Assembly: GCF_038502225.1 (NCBI RefSeq)
Contig: NC_091298.1
Span: forward strand, 45,425,304-45,489,303
DNA: 64,000 nucleotides
Direction: 5' to 3'
Source: Cherax quadricarinatus
Taxonomy: Eukaryota; Arthropoda; Malacostraca; Decapoda; Parastacidae
Below the pieces are notes generated by a model. That model did no database searches. It was given only the letters and a program-made list of their open reading frames with translations, and was not told the DNA's origin. This document shows positions 45,407 through 56,645 of this stretch, piece by piece (the first letter of the stretch is position 1; every line of letters starts with the position of its first letter). The translations under genes were made by a program, and so were the position numbers.

Positions 45407-46282
45407 ACGAAGTCTCACAAAAGCTAGCTGTGTCCCTCAGGATACGGCTAGTAAAAAGTATATTGCTTAAGTCTGAAGGTGGTAAACAAGACTACTAGAA
45501 ATGCTACATATTTCCTAGCACCATAACTACTCTTCACTTTACTGTTATTTACAACAGATTGCAGAATTTTTTTAGAAAAGCATTTTAACCATACCCATAT
45601 ACTCAAGGGTGTAACTATTTACAATTTTAGTGACTTTTAAACAATACACATTACAATGCAAAAATTGCACACAATGCCCACTGTGAAAGCCCGTACCAAC
45701 AGGCCTGTGCCTCTGCTACGGTAATCCAGCAAGCAACTGGTACTCCAGGGTGGCATCTTCCTGATCAGGAGACGAGAGTAGAGCCAAACCCAGAGCAGTC
45801 AGGTGTACACCAGGCAGGAAACTTCACAAAACATGTCAAGGTGTCTCTCACTTGGTGGCCGAACCAAACAGTGAGACTTCCAGTCAACACTCACGATCCT
45901 TAACATGGTCAGGCACTCAAGCCCATCTTCCGAGGTCCCACTCCACACAGATCCTCCAAACTTATGAAGAGGAGGCTGACATAGAACATGGAGGGGTCCA
46001 AGGGACCACAAAGGCAAATCGTCGGGCCGTTTTGTATATAGAGCACACCAAGACACAACATCACATACCTTCCTGAACATCTCATGTTACCGAAGGTTGT
46101 CAACCACTGCCTCAACTCACATTTACGTACACCCTGACCCTCGTCACACTTTTGGCTCCGACTCGACTCCTTCACAGTCAGATGGCTGGTAGGGAGTACT
46201 CAGGCTCGCTGAGAGTTCACCACTGCAAACACAACAAGGTCAGCACATGACAAACACTATATACAAAGTACGCACTATGCAT
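45407..46282 (-). other. Gypsy 3' untranslated or decayed region
   Basis: No domain is recognised. Short frames on both strands have no family resemblance. It lies between the RNase H stop and the polypurine tract of the LTR element. Confidence 0.5.
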
Positions 46283-46669
46283 CTACATGAAACATCTAGA
46301 GAGAGCATCAGCAACCACATTCTCTGAGCCTTTTATATATTTAACTTTCAAATTAAAAGGCTGTAGGAACAAAGCCCATCTTAAGAGTCTTTGATTGTGG
46401 TTTCTCATTCTTTGCAAAAACCTCAGAGGGTTATGGTCACTATACACTATTACAGGATGTGGGGAAGCACTGATATAAACTTCAAATTTCTGCACAGCCA
46501 ACACCAAAGCCAAAGCCTCTTTCTCTACAGTTGCATAACCACGTTGATGCTTTTTTAATTTGGCTGAATGGTAACAAACTGGCTGAAGGCTGTCTCTCTC
46601 ATCACCCTGCAACAACACTGCACCTACCCCTACATCACTAGCATCCACTTGTGTAGAGAGAAGGGGCAT
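46283..46669 (-). pseudogene. Gypsy RNase H domain
   Basis: RNase H residues are present: the first Asp in VDASDVGVGAVLLQ, Glu in VEKEALALVLA, Asp in VYSDHNPLRFL, and the late Asp in VVADALSR. It overlaps the RT frame by 40 bp through a frameshift. The stop follows just after the RNase H; the 880 bp from there to the polypurine tract lack an HHCC or DDE integrase pattern. Either integrase was deleted or it lay upstream of RT and went with the 5' deletion. Confidence 0.85.
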
Positions 46670-47694
46670 TCAAACTCAGGACTTTTCAAGATAGGAGCAT
46701 TCCCTAATAACATTTTCACGTTTTCAAAAGCCCTGTCACACTTGCTGTCCCAGTTGAATTGAACTTTGGGACTGGTCAAAGTTGTCAGTGGTGACGTTAC
46801 CTGGGAGAGGTTAGGGCAGAATCGTCTGTAATAACCCACCATGCCCAGGAACCTCATCACTACCTTCCGATTCTGTGGTCTAGGAAAATTTATAATGGCC
46901 TCCACCCTAGCATGAATTGGGGCAACTTTTCCCTGACCAACTACATATCCTAAGAATTGTACACTGGCTTGGCCAAACTCACTTTTGCTCAAATTGATGG
47001 TTAGTTTGGCTTGGGATAAACATTCAAACAACTTTTGTAATCTTACCAAGTGAGTTTCCCACTGGTTACTGAATACCACAATATCATCTAGATAGGCCTG
47101 CACACCATCCAACCCCCTTATGACAGTATTTATACGACGCTGGAAGGTGGCAGGAGCATTTTTTAACCCAAAAGGAAGAACATTATATTGAAATAACCCA
47201 TCTGGAGTGACGAAGGCTGAAATTTCCTTGGCTCGCTGGGTGAGGGGTATCTGATAATAACCTTTAAGTAAGTCCAGTTTGCTCACAAACTTTGCCCCTC
47301 CCACAGCATCAATCACATCATCCATATGTGGCAAAGGGTAACAGTCAGCCTTCGTTACTTCATTTACTCTGCGATAGTCAGTGCACATACACATAGATCC
47401 ATCAGGTTTGGGAACCATCAGGCATGGAGATGCCCACTGACTCTCGCTAGGCACTACAAACTGGTTTTGAAGGAGGAATTTCACTTCTTCCTCCATGTGA
47501 AGTTGTTTTGTTGGGTTCATGCGGTAAGGAGCCTGCTTTATTGGAACAGCTTCCCCGACATCCACATCATGGGGAGGCAATTTACTTACTTTGGGTACAT
47601 CCCCAAACAAATCTGGAAATTTTTGGAGTAACTGAACCAAGTCACAGGCTCCCTGTACACTGAGTCCCTTCATGTGTGCCAAGGGATTTTGCAA
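46630..47694 (-). pseudogene. Gypsy reverse transcriptase (354 codons)
   Basis: The minus-strand frame begins within pol, after the protease. RT motifs of the Ty3/gypsy group are clear: SPCLMVPKPDGSMCMCTDYR, KLDLLKGYYQIPL, LPFGLKNAPATFQ and the active site YLDDIVVFS. Next comes FLGYVVGQGKV and the connection (FLGMVGYYRRFCPN). The frame shifts near 46650 and the RNase H continues in another frame. Confidence 0.88.
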
Positions 47695-47993
47695 GATGGC
47701 TGAATTGCACAGCCTTACTTCTGTTGTTACAGGAAGTTTTTCAGTATCGTCACACTCAACTTTTACAAAAAGAAATACAACTTTATAAGCTACTTATTTA
47801 AATTGTGTGTTTATGTGTCTATAGTATAACCTATTATATTGAGAAAAATAGGCTTGACCCAGCTGCCTCTCAGTCATAAGGTTGATCAGCCCTTATGACA
47901 TTTAGAACCGAGTCCCCATCAATTCAATATAATTAGGTATTCCAGAGTAACTGTTACTTATAAATACATGTTGGGTCCTATAGCCCCATAACA

Positions 47994-48690
47994 GGCTATC
48001 TATGACTGCTTGGATGGTCTTGTCACAGTTAGTCATTCCTGGTGTTGATAACTTTTGTTCAAGACTGAGGATTTTGTTCTCGAGTTGTGTCATCCTGGTG
48101 TCTTGTTTTGTTAGCGTCTCTCGAAGATTCATATTTTCAATAACTAAGTTGGAGATGCATGTTTTTAGGGTATCTGGATCGTTGGTCATACCTGAGAGAC
48201 TACTTGGTAGGTTGAATCCGGGGAAGAGAGAGGAGGATGGGCTGGTGGCAGCCATGTTTGTTGTTATTGTTGTGGTGTCGCCTTGAGCTGTGGTGAGTGG
48301 GGTGGTTGCTGGGCCGGCATCCTCCTGGCTACACTTGTTGAATAGTTGATTTTTCGGTGTTTTCTTGCTGGCCTTGGTGCTGTTTCCTCTTAGATTGCGC
48401 CTCGTAATACTACAGGAATTGTTGTAGTTAAGAAGAAGTTGTAGTTATACAAAGCTTAGGGTTACGTTGTTCGGCTGGCAGCGGGGTGTTGCTTTCGGTT
48501 TGTGGGCAGTCTTCATTTGATCTCTATTATTTTCGATTTGTAGGTTTCACTGTTGGTAATCTTTGGTCATTCTGGGTGCTACGTTGGGTAGTGCAGTTTT
48601 GCTTGTAACTAGGTCATCATAGGAGCATTGGTAGCTCTGATAGTTGGAGAAAAGTACGGAGCTTGGAAGTCGCTGCTGCCGCTGCCGCTA
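47994..48690 (-). pseudogene. LINE D ORF1, N-terminal part and 5' leader
   Basis: The minus strand reads MAATSPSSSLFPGFNLPSSL, then a heptad-rich stretch (NLVIENMNLRETLTKQDTRM, LENKILSLEQKL), a coiled coil as expected for a LINE ORF1 trimerisation domain. It ends at the LTR insertion (47994) and resumes, frameshifted, at 44726. 48256-48690 is probably leader or an earlier part of ORF1; no motif recognised. Confidence 0.6.
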
Positions 48691-48792
48691 ATAATAATAA
48701 TAATAATATGTATAATAATATGTATAATAATAATAGTACATATAATAATATAATACAATAAGAATAATATAATACATATAATCAATCAATCA
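48688..48792. repeat. (TAA)n / (AATC)n microsatellite
   Basis: taataataat and atataataat units, ending in atcaatcaatcaatcag, the tail of the LINE that follows. A matching (TAA)n patch lies at the other end of that LINE (about 50508-50565), so the LINE entered a pre-existing microsatellite. Confidence 0.85.
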
Positions 48793-50510
48793 ATCAGTCA
48801 AGTTTATTCTCTATAAGGATTACAATGCGGGGTTTACAGATTTTGGATATTGTGTGGTTTACATGTTTTAAAATACTAATTACAGAGGGGGCCACTAGGA
48901 CACCTAGCATGGCTAGGCATTTCGGGCAGACTTAGATTAATTCTAAACTTTAAATTATTGCAGATTATGGTATTAAGGCTAAGTGAGTACACTATAGTTT
49001 GTGAGTTTAGCAATGTGAATGCTTTTGTTTTGGCACAATACATAGTGTCTATATTGGAGTATCATAGGCAAGCTTATGACTAGTTAGGCTTCATTATTTT
49101 AAGATTAAATTTCGTATTTCTGTGTTTATAGTCAATGGGTGAGTGAGTGTACGTGTGAACCACCAAGTGGTTTACATGTAGTTAGTTGACGGGGTGTATC
49201 AGGGAGATGTTTTCTAACGGTAGTTTTGAAAGTGATGAATGTGTCTGCAGTTCTAGAGTTTTGAGGTAGGGTGTTCCAGATTTTAGGCCCTTTGACACAT
49301 ATTGAATTTTTGTAAAGGTTTAGTCGGACATGGGGAATGTCATAGAGATGTTTGTGTCTGGTGTTATGCCTGTGGGTCCTGTCACAACTATCAAGAAAAC
49401 ATTTTAGGTCAAGGTTAATATTGGAATTTAAGGTCCTATAGATGTAGATTGCACAGTAGTAAGTGTGGATGTTCTCAACAGGGAGTAAGTTTAGATCTAT
49501 GGAGTGGGGGGGGGGGTGTTGCCAGGGATGGGATTTAGTGATTATTCTTACTGTGGCTTTTTGTTGTGTTATTATTGGCTTTAGATGTGTTGCTGCAGTT
49601 GATCCCCAAGCACAAATAGCATAGGTGAGGTATGGATAAATGAGTGAATGGTATAGTGTGAGAAGGGCAGTTTGCGGCACGTAATATCATATCTTGGAGA
49701 GGATCCGCACCGTTTTGGATTCTTTTTTTGTTATGTGTTGGATATGGGTGCTAAAATCTAGGTTGTTGTCGAGGTATAGACCTAGAAATTTGCCTTCATT
49801 ATGTCTGGCAATTAGAGTGTTGTTGATCTTAATGTTAAGTTGCGCAACACCTGCTCTGCTACCAAATATAAGTGTTAAGTGTAAGTTTATTGGCTGTCAT
49901 CCAAGTCAGAATTTTGAGCAGCTCCTCATTGACCTTGGTGTTGAGGGTGGCAAGATTAGGGTGGGAGATGACGTAAGTCGCGTCGTCAGCAAAGAGAATG
50001 GGTTTCAGGTGTTGGAATACGTTTGAAAGATCATTAATGTAAATGAGGAAGAGCAGGGGACCAAGGACACTTCCCTGCAGAACTCCAATATCAAGTGGCC
50101 ATGTTGATGAGGCTGTGTCTTTAATGGTGACATACTGATACCTATTAGTAAGGTAGGATTTGAAATATGCAAGCACATGGCCTCTTATACCATAATGGTC
50201 AAGTTTGTGGAGTAGGATGCCGTGGTCTACTGTGTCAAATGCTTTTCTTAGGTCAATAAAAATTCCTAGCGGATATTCCTTATTCTCCAATGCTGTGTAA
50301 AGCAGATCTAGCATTTTTACAATTGCATCATTAGTGCTTTTATTTTTCCTGAATCCAAAATGGCAGGAGTTGAGTATGTTTTGTGCTGTTATAAATGAAT
50401 ATAGTCTCCTGTGCATGAGTTTCTCAAAGATTTTGGATAGCAATGGTAAGTTTGATATTGGCCTATAGTTGTTTACATCTGTAGGGTCACCACCTTTATG
50501 TATTGATGTA
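48793..50510 (-). mobile_element. Rex1/CR1-type LINE, 3' half
   Basis: The minus-strand sequence begins in the RT (NNYRPISNL-like at about 50475) and runs to a 3' tail of repeated TGAT units. The endonuclease is missing, so it is 5'-truncated. The last 450 bp occur again at 63388-63831 with the same kind of tail (TGATT units). Clade by eye only. Confidence 0.75.
49132..50443 (-). pseudogene. Rex1/CR1-type reverse transcriptase fragments
   Basis: 49859-50443 reads LSKIFEKLMHRRLYSF, HFGFRKNKSTNDAIVKMLD, FIDLRKAFDTVDHGILL, GVLQGSVLGPLLFLIYINDL and the active site FADDAT. 49132-49680 reads the C-terminal region LYHSLIYPYLTYAICAWG to the natural end near PLGGSHVHSLTH. The two frames are separated by a frameshift zone of about 180 bp, so it is inactive. 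Confidence 0.8.
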
Positions 50511-50758
50511 ATAATAATACATATACAATAATAATGTACTATGTAATAATAATTATAATAATAGACGGCTTCAAAAGGCTGTCACTAGATGGCAGTATTT
50601 ACCACAACATAGAGGGAGCGGTTGTGGCTGCCTCCACCTGTTACATAATGGCATATTTTATTCATTCTAGAGTATATATCAGGTTTCTATGTTATTTATA
50701 TTGTTTATTATGTCATATTAGATAAACTGTGATAGATAAATAAGCCGTATAGATGATA

Positions 50759-51672
50759 CAGTGGACCCCTGCCTTATGATATTAATCTGTTCCCGAGAGC
50801 TCATCATAAGTCAAAATTATTGTTAGCCGAATTAATTTTCTCCATAAGAAATAATGGAAATCAAATTAATCCGTTCTTGACACCCCAAAGTATGAAAAAA
50901 AAAAAATTACCACATGAATTATTAATTTTAATACACAAACTGAAGAAGACATGCACAATTACTACTCTGCTAAGAATAGAATACATGACACTTACCTTTA
51001 TTGAAGATCTGGTGATGATTGATGGGATGGGAGGAGGGGAGAGTGTGGAAGTTATTGTTTAGAAGGGGAATCCCCTTCCATTAGGACTTGTGGTAGGAAG
51101 TCCTTTTCCGGGGTTAATTCCCTTCTTCTTTTAATGCCACTAGGACCAGCTTGAGAGTCACAGAACTTCTGTCGCACAACAAATCTGTCCATAGAGCTCT
51201 GTACCTCCCCTTCCTTTAAGACTTTCCTAAAATGGGCCATAACATTGTCAATGTACAGGTTGCCAACATGGCTTGCAGTAGCTGTGTCAGGGTGATTTTC
51301 ATCCATAAAAGTTTGCAGTTCAACCCACTTTGCACACATTTCCTTAATCTCTTTTTTCAATTCCATACTAATTCTCGCCCTTTTTACCACAGGGATGGCA
51401 CTAGAAGCTTTCTTGGGGTCCATGGTGACTTATTTTGCAGTTACAAGCACTAAAAACACTGGGATAATGTGAAGTGTACTGAATGTATGCTTAGATGCGA
51501 CTGCACTGGCTGGCTTGTAAACACTGGCGCTGAGGCCACACGCGGGACGCGTCCCGGACGAATTACGTAAGGCGAGTTTTTTATCATGAGGCGAGGCAAA
51601 ATTTTTGTGTTCAAATGCTGCATATGGCGGATTTAACGTAATGAGATGCGTTCGTGAGGCGGGGATCCACTG
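50759..51672 (-). mobile_element. Pogo/Tigger-type element, internally deleted (copy 3)
   Basis: 914 bp with ends CAGTGGACCCCTGCCTTATG and ...GCGGGGATCCACTG, flanked by TA (50757-50758, 51673-51674). It is a relative, not a copy, of the 3216 and 21705 elements: the subterminal cataagaaataatggaaatc block is shared, but there is no CAG repeat or SINE. It interrupts the satellite. Confidence 0.86.
51052..51423 (-). pseudogene. Tigger transposase N-terminus fused to its C-terminus (123 codons)
   Basis: It starts MDPKKASSAIPVVKRARISM, as Tigger-type transposases do. After about 35 residues it jumps to a C-terminal-like part (HFRKVLKEGEVQSSMDRFVV, then AGPSGIKRRRELTPEKDFL). The DNA-binding core and the whole DDE domain are deleted. 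The frame is open but cannot encode an active transposase; it could be a truncated DNA-binding-deficient product or just a relic. Confidence 0.72.
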
Positions 51673-52426
51673 TATTAGTGAAATATTCAAGAAGTATTTC
51701 GTCATGTCTCTAGACAAACACTCGTCGGCCGCCACTGCCGTCGCCACATATATAATGACATATTTTATTCATTCTAGAGTATGTATCAGGTTTCTATGTT
51801 ATTTAAATTGTTTATTATGTCATATTAGATGAACTGTGATAGATAAATAATCTGTATAGATAATAGCGAAATATTGAAGAAGTATTTTGTCATGTCTCCA
51901 GACAAACACTCGTCAGCTGCCACAGCCACATATATAATGACATATTTTATTCATTCTAGCCCCTTCATGGTCCAAGGCCAAAATCTGAAGGGGCACCCCA
52001 GTGTCCAAGAAATTTTGAAAAAAGAAAAAAAAAATAATTTTTTCTTACAGAATTAAAGATAATATTTTTGTGAAGGTAATATAACAAAAAAAAAAATTCT
52101 GATCAGTACTGAGATACAGCAGCCTGGAAGTTGACCCAAAATGACCTGGTGGCGGCAACATCAGCGACTTCAGCAAAATCTCATTTTTTTATTTTACATT
52201 TTTTATACTTTTTTCTTTTCTTTCCTAATTTTTTTCTTTATCTAGTAACATTTGTGGCCAGTGAGGCCAATATAATATATATTGTATAAGTGTACACTCA
52301 TTGTATTCAACACAATAACTGCACTAATTTGTTTATCATTATATTGCTTACAAAACTTGTTTACAAGTTTATTGTAAACAAAATGATGAAAATATTAGTG
52401 CAGTTATTGTGTTGAATACAATGGTA

Positions 52427-53490
52427 CCATATGGTACAATGGTGCCATAGGGTGCAATGGTACCATATGGTTCAGTGGTACTATATGGTACAATGGCACT
52501 ATGATACAATGGTACCATATGGTAGAACATGGTACAATGGTACCATATGATACAGTAGTACCATATGGTGCAATGGTATCTTATGTTTCCATATGGTGCA
52601 ATGGTACCATATGGTACATTGTACTATATGGTACAATGATACCATAAGTTTCACTGTACCATATGGTACTATATGGTACTGTTGTATTCAACACAATAAA
52701 CACAAATGTACAGCCACTTGACATGTTCCTTGAGGTGGATGACAAAGCGCTTTGTCTTGGAAACTGCTGAGTCATGAGCTAGCTTGTGTCGCCACTCACT
52801 CAGTCTGACCATATGGTACATGGTATCATATGTTACAGGGTACCATATGGTACATTGTACTATATTGTATAGGGTACCATACAGTACAGGATACCATATG
52901 GTGCAGGGTACCATATGGTGCAGGGTACCATATGGTGCAGGGTACCATATGGTGCAGGGTACCATATGGTGCAGGGTACCATATGGTGCAGGGTACCATA
53001 TGGTACAGGGTACAATATGGTGCAGGGTACCATACAGTACAGGACACCATATGGTACAGATACAGGGATCCCTATGTAAATAAGTCACCCTGTCTTTTTT
53101 GGGTTATCCTAGGATTTTATACATATACTGCTATGTATGATAATCTATGTAACTGTATTTGTGTACAACTGAATAAACTTACTCAATCACATGTGGCATC
53201 GTAAGTTTATTTAGGTATACACAAATAAAGTTACATAGATTATCATACATAGCAGCATATGCTTGGAGAACCTAGGATAACCAAAAAGGTCAGACAGACT
53301 TATTTCCATTATGGTCCTTGTACCCTGTACCATATGGTACAGTGTACCACATGGTATAATGCACCATATGGTACAATGTACTATATGGTACATTGTACTA
53401 TATGGTACTATTGTAGCATATGTACCATTGTATGGACATGGCACCATTGTACCATATGGTACCATTGTACCATATGGTATAAAGGTACCA
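52427..53490. repeat. Palindromic minisatellite (TACCATATGGTGCAGGG and variants)
   Basis: A regular 17-bp array TACCATATGGTGCAGGG at about 52845-53060 is flanked by looser arrays at 52427-52690 and 53328-53485, all built on the self-complementary core ACCATATGGT. Interruptions hold non-array sequence (52690-52805, 53061-53325). The array is open in several frames but has no stable coding pattern. Confidence 0.9.
53099..53285. repeat. Inverted pair of a dispersed short repeat
   Basis: The left arm (about 53099-53188: ttgggttatcctagg ... gctatgtatgataatctatg ... aataaactta) and the right arm (about 53203-53285) are reverse complements with a gap of about 15 bp. Single copies are at 41048, 55560 (reverse) and 56646 (reverse). 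A strong hairpin is expected. Confidence 0.85.
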
Positions 53491-54239
53491 AATGGTTCAA
53501 ACCCATAGAATTCCTCTTCAGATCCACTTCCATCAGTCTTAGAACTTTAAGTTGTGAAGAGGAGAGTCAGAATTCGCCAGGAGAGTGAGTGGGGAGTGAG
53601 AGCTTTCTTGCCACCAGGCATGACGAACAAAGCTACTTTGGCGGCGTTCCCACAATGCCATGCAGGGGTCCAGATTTTTTCTATAGTGTGCACACTGACC
53701 ACCCAGACCCACTCTCTCAGATGTAGGCCTACCAGCCTTCCTGCACTAAATTTGACACCGCTAGAATTTTGGCATAGATGTACGGTTTGGACCCTCAACG
53801 TAAAGCCGTAGATCTACGGCACAGACCCTGAAAGGGCTAGAGTATATATATATATCAGGTTTCTATGTTATTTATATTGTTTATTATGTCATATTAGATG
53901 AACTGTGATAGATAAATAAGCCGTATAAATAATATTAGTGAAATTATTCAAGAAGTATTTTTGTCTGGTCTCCAGACAAACTCTCGTCCACCAAAAACAC
54001 CGCCCATACCACTACATGAATTACATATTTTATTCATTTTAGAGTATATATATCAGGTTTCTATGTTATTTATATTGTTAATTATGTCATATTAGGTGGT
54101 GAGATAGATAAATAAGCCGTAGAATTGATATTAGCGAAATTATTGAACCACAAAATTCCACTGAAATGGATTAATTGCATTTCAATTAATTTAAATGAGG
54201 AAAATTGCGAGCAGAGGTCATGGAACAGATTAAACTCAC

Positions 54240-54430
54240 AAGTAGAGGCTCCACTGTAGATACAGACAGAAACAGATACAGACAGAAATAGATACAGACA
54301 GAAATAGATACAGAAATAAATACAGAAAAACAGATACAGACAGAAATAGATACAGAGATAGAGAGAGCCAAAGTCAATCAGCCAGCCAGCCACCCGGTCA
54401 CCTAGCCACCCAGCCAGCCAGCCAGTTGGC
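54240..54430. repeat. (GATACAGACAGAAATA)n and (CCAG)n tracts
   Basis: 54255-54365 has repeats of gatacagacagaaata; 54378-54425 has cagccagccagccacc-type units. Simple sequence. Confidence 0.85.
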
Positions 54431-54764
54431 CTGCTGAACACTTATTACACATGTTCCAGAATCGTTTATCTTTATTTAGGGCATAGGTTATAGGACATTT
54501 TGGCAGGATGACACTACCAGTGGTATCAAAATTGAAAGAATGTTGCACATGGGATATTATCAAAATTTTTGATATTTCCTCAACCACTTGTGGCCACATC
54601 CATCTCAAAGCCACTAAACTATGATTAAGGAACATTAAAAATGCTAAAAGAGAATGGAGCATTTGCTGACGCTTGCCTATGCTAGCATAATCTCTTGAAC
54701 TAGCAAAGGACTACTAGTCCTTCTTGTGCTGTGGTTGAAGAACAAGTTAGCAGAATGTTGGATG
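54431..54764. other. Unassigned intronic stretch
   Basis: Nothing recognised between the simple repeats and the short minisatellite. Confidence 0.4.
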
Positions 54765-54925
54765 ATCAGCTCAGCTCAACAATGACTCTAGTACCAGAGT
54801 TGGCTCAGCTCAACAAAGACTGTAGTAACAGAGTCAGCTCAGCTCATCAAAGACTAGTAGCAGAGTCAGATCAGTTCAACAAAGACTCTAGTGCCAGAGT
54901 AAGCTCAGCTGAACAAAGACTCTTA
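54765..54925 (+). repeat. Short minisatellite (about 40-bp unit, 4 copies)
   Basis: Units share cagctcaacaaagactctag and cagagt. It is contained in an 85-codon frame (54731-54988), but there is no supporting motif; length differences between units are multiples of three by chance or constraint. Confidence 0.75.
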
Positions 54926-55555
54926 TACAGGTCCGCCATCACAAATCTGGCAATCAGTTATTTGGTTCCTTCAATTATTTGGCACTAATTTTGGCTAGCA
55001 TAATTTCAAATTTCCAGGGTCGCCACACCAACCTGCTGGTACTGTTTGGTGGCGCTACTTGCTGCATAAGCCATTCCAATTTCTTTTTCTCCATTTATTG
55101 TTTTAACCTGCTTACTTTTAGCCCTAGCCATGGTTCCAATGAATAAAAGAAATGCTTCTCATTATGTAAAGCACCTACACAGTACATTATCCATTAAAGA
55201 TAAGGTTGGCTTTGAAGCCACTGTCAGTTGCCATGAGCTCAGTCTCATGAAGCAGGAGAATATGCTTTATTATTACACTAATATCAACACTACAACTTAT
55301 TTGCCTATCACAATTGATCTAATATGACATAATAAACAATATAAATAACATAAAACATGTTAAATACTCCAGAATGAATAATATTTGGCATAACACCGAG
55401 CAGTTCGACAGAGGTATGAAGAGGATATGGTATACCAATACCATTCTCCTATCCCTGTCTTGGGAGCTTATATTAGAGAAAACAGAGTGTATCACAGGGC
55501 TAACTGTGATATACACTCATACTGCACCATAAACATGAAACAAAAAAGTTATTTT
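54926..55555. other. Intronic sequence with a reverse satellite fragment
   Basis: Nothing coding is recognised. 55318-55375 matches the 190-bp satellite in reverse (taatatgacataataaacaa). Confidence 0.45.
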
Positions 55556-55678
55556 CTCTATATAGATTATCACACATAGCAGCATATGTGTAGAGAACCT
55601 AGGATAACCCAAAAAAAGTCAACGTGGCTTATTTTTAGTACCTGGCTTGGGTTAGCCATATATGATTTTTGGTAAATA
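55556..55678 (-). repeat. Dispersed short repeat (single copy)
   Basis: Contains tagattatcacacatagcag and aacctaggataacccaaaaa, the family seen as an inverted pair at 53099-53285, followed by ggcttattttt and tacctggcttgggttagcca, which are shared with 56750-56795. Confidence 0.7.
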
Positions 55679-55913
55679 TTCGATTCCCAGCCAGGGTAGA
55701 AACATTAGGCGTGTTTCTTTACACCTGTTGTCTATGTTTACCCATCAGTAAATGGGTACCTGGGTGTTAGCTGACTAGTGTGGGTGTTATCCTGGGACAC
55801 TGGCCTAATTTTCTTGAAATATTCTGCATAACAAGCGGCTTTCTATACAGTAGTATGTCACTGATGTCAGCTAGGCCTGTATACTTTGTACATGTACGTG
55901 TAGTAAATAAAGA

Positions 55914-55966
<53 letters not shown>

Positions 55967-55972
55967 TATTTT
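55679..55972 (+). mobile_element. SINE with (ATT)n tail
   Basis: It starts with a B-box-like tcgattcccagccaggg, then a body with gtttacccatcagtaaatgg, tacctgggtgttagctgact and gtgtgggtgttatcctggg. It ends gtaaataaagat followed by (ATT)n (55915-55970). The body is related to the segment captured in the Tigger-type elements at 7299-7450. The A box is not convincing, so the 5' end is truncated or diverged. Confidence 0.65.
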
Positions 55973-56645
55973 CTCAATTGTTTGTTGGGTTATCTTATTC
56001 AAACTTGGGCAATGTATGATGGAAAGATACTTCTTCACGTACACCAAAAATGAAAGAAATCAGACCATAAATAGCGGAGTTCACTTCAGCCATTAGCGGC
56101 CGCTTAGCGGTGTATTTTTGTATGGTTGTTATGGTTATATTCTCATTTTTTCGGTCTCATTTGATAGAATGAAAGATATATTACAGAAATAGATATGATT
56201 TTGATTGCTTTCATGATGAAAAGTACCTTGAAATTGCGCTCACAGTAGCGAAAATGTTCTATTCTTTAGTGAAGCTCAAGAGTAAACAAAACCTGTCCTC
56301 CTGCCAGTCCAAATTCCAGTACGGAGTCAAGAATGGCTTGACATTATTTATACAATTATTACAATAATGCAGCAGTCTGCATTACAGTAAATCTTCTATT
56401 TTTTTGTGAATAAAAATTCCAAATGGTAAGCAAGAGTAATATAAGAGGGGCATGTAGCCGTGACTAATGAACAGAGAAAATGTTATTTTAGTGCCAGGAA
56501 TGTCTACATTGTTTATTCTGGACCCTATTTTGAAATTGGCATCTGTTGAAATTTGTGTGAAATCGGCCAAATTGCCAATTTCTGACCACTTATTGGGTAG
56601 TTGAAATGAGTGAATGGGCGGCTTCTTGTACTCAGTTGACAGACT
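55973..56645 (+). repeat. MITE-family fragment
   Basis: Contains gggcaatgtatgatggaaag, tgtatttttgtatggttgtt, gaaagatatattacagaaat, agtaccttgaaattgcgctc and the poly-T/ttattctggaccctatttt block, in the order of the TTAA MITE. The outer ends are missing. Confidence 0.65.

Larger units (their letters stand above)
44732..47993 (-). mobile_element. Ty3/gypsy-type LTR retrotransposon, internally deleted
   Basis: The minus-strand 3' LTR is 44732-45393 (662 bp, TGTTATGGGG...TTTACA on the minus strand). A partial 5' LTR of about 235 bp (about 47760-47993) starts with the same TGTTATGGGG. A purine tract (CTGGAGGTGGGGG on the minus strand, 45394-45406) abuts the 3' LTR, as needed for plus-strand priming. 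Flanking 5-bp sequences GGTTA (44727-44731) and GGCTA (47994-47998) fit a target duplication with one change. gag, protease and the end of the 5' LTR are missing; no integrase was recognised. Confidence 0.85.
51960..53836. mobile_element. MITE of the TTAA-type family, flanked by CTAG
   Basis: The ends CCCCTTCATGGTCC and ...GACCCTGAAAGGG are inverted and resemble the TTAA MITE ends. However, the flanks are CTAG (51956-51959, 53837-53840), and the satellite reads through attCTAGagtatat when it is removed. The right part (53680-53830) has the family's terminal block (ccacccagacccactctctc). The interior carries the GGTACCATATGG-type array and the inverted pair at 53100-53285. Confidence 0.78.
50560..54135 (+). 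repeat. 190-bp tandem satellite, about four copies, broken by two DNA elements
   Basis: Monomers contain catattttattcattctag, atatcaggtttctatgttat, gtttattatgtcatattaga and tgatagataaataagccgta. Copies are at about 50560-50757, 51675-51865, 51866-51959 plus 53837-53935, and 53936-54135. The Tigger-type element (50759-51672) and the MITE (51960-53836) interrupt the array. Reverse fragments occur at 55318-55375 and 61198-61275. Confidence 0.82.

Noticed and set aside
45799..46175. Possible integrase in the gypsy 3' region
   Set aside because: No HHCC or DDE pattern could be found in any frame.
52808..53060. CRISPR-like array of short repeats
   Set aside because: Units are contiguous 17-bp tandem repeats without unique spacers, in a eukaryotic genome.
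54731..54988. Helical repeat protein from the 85-codon frame
   Set aside because: Derived from a short minisatellite; no homologous family recognised and no gene context.
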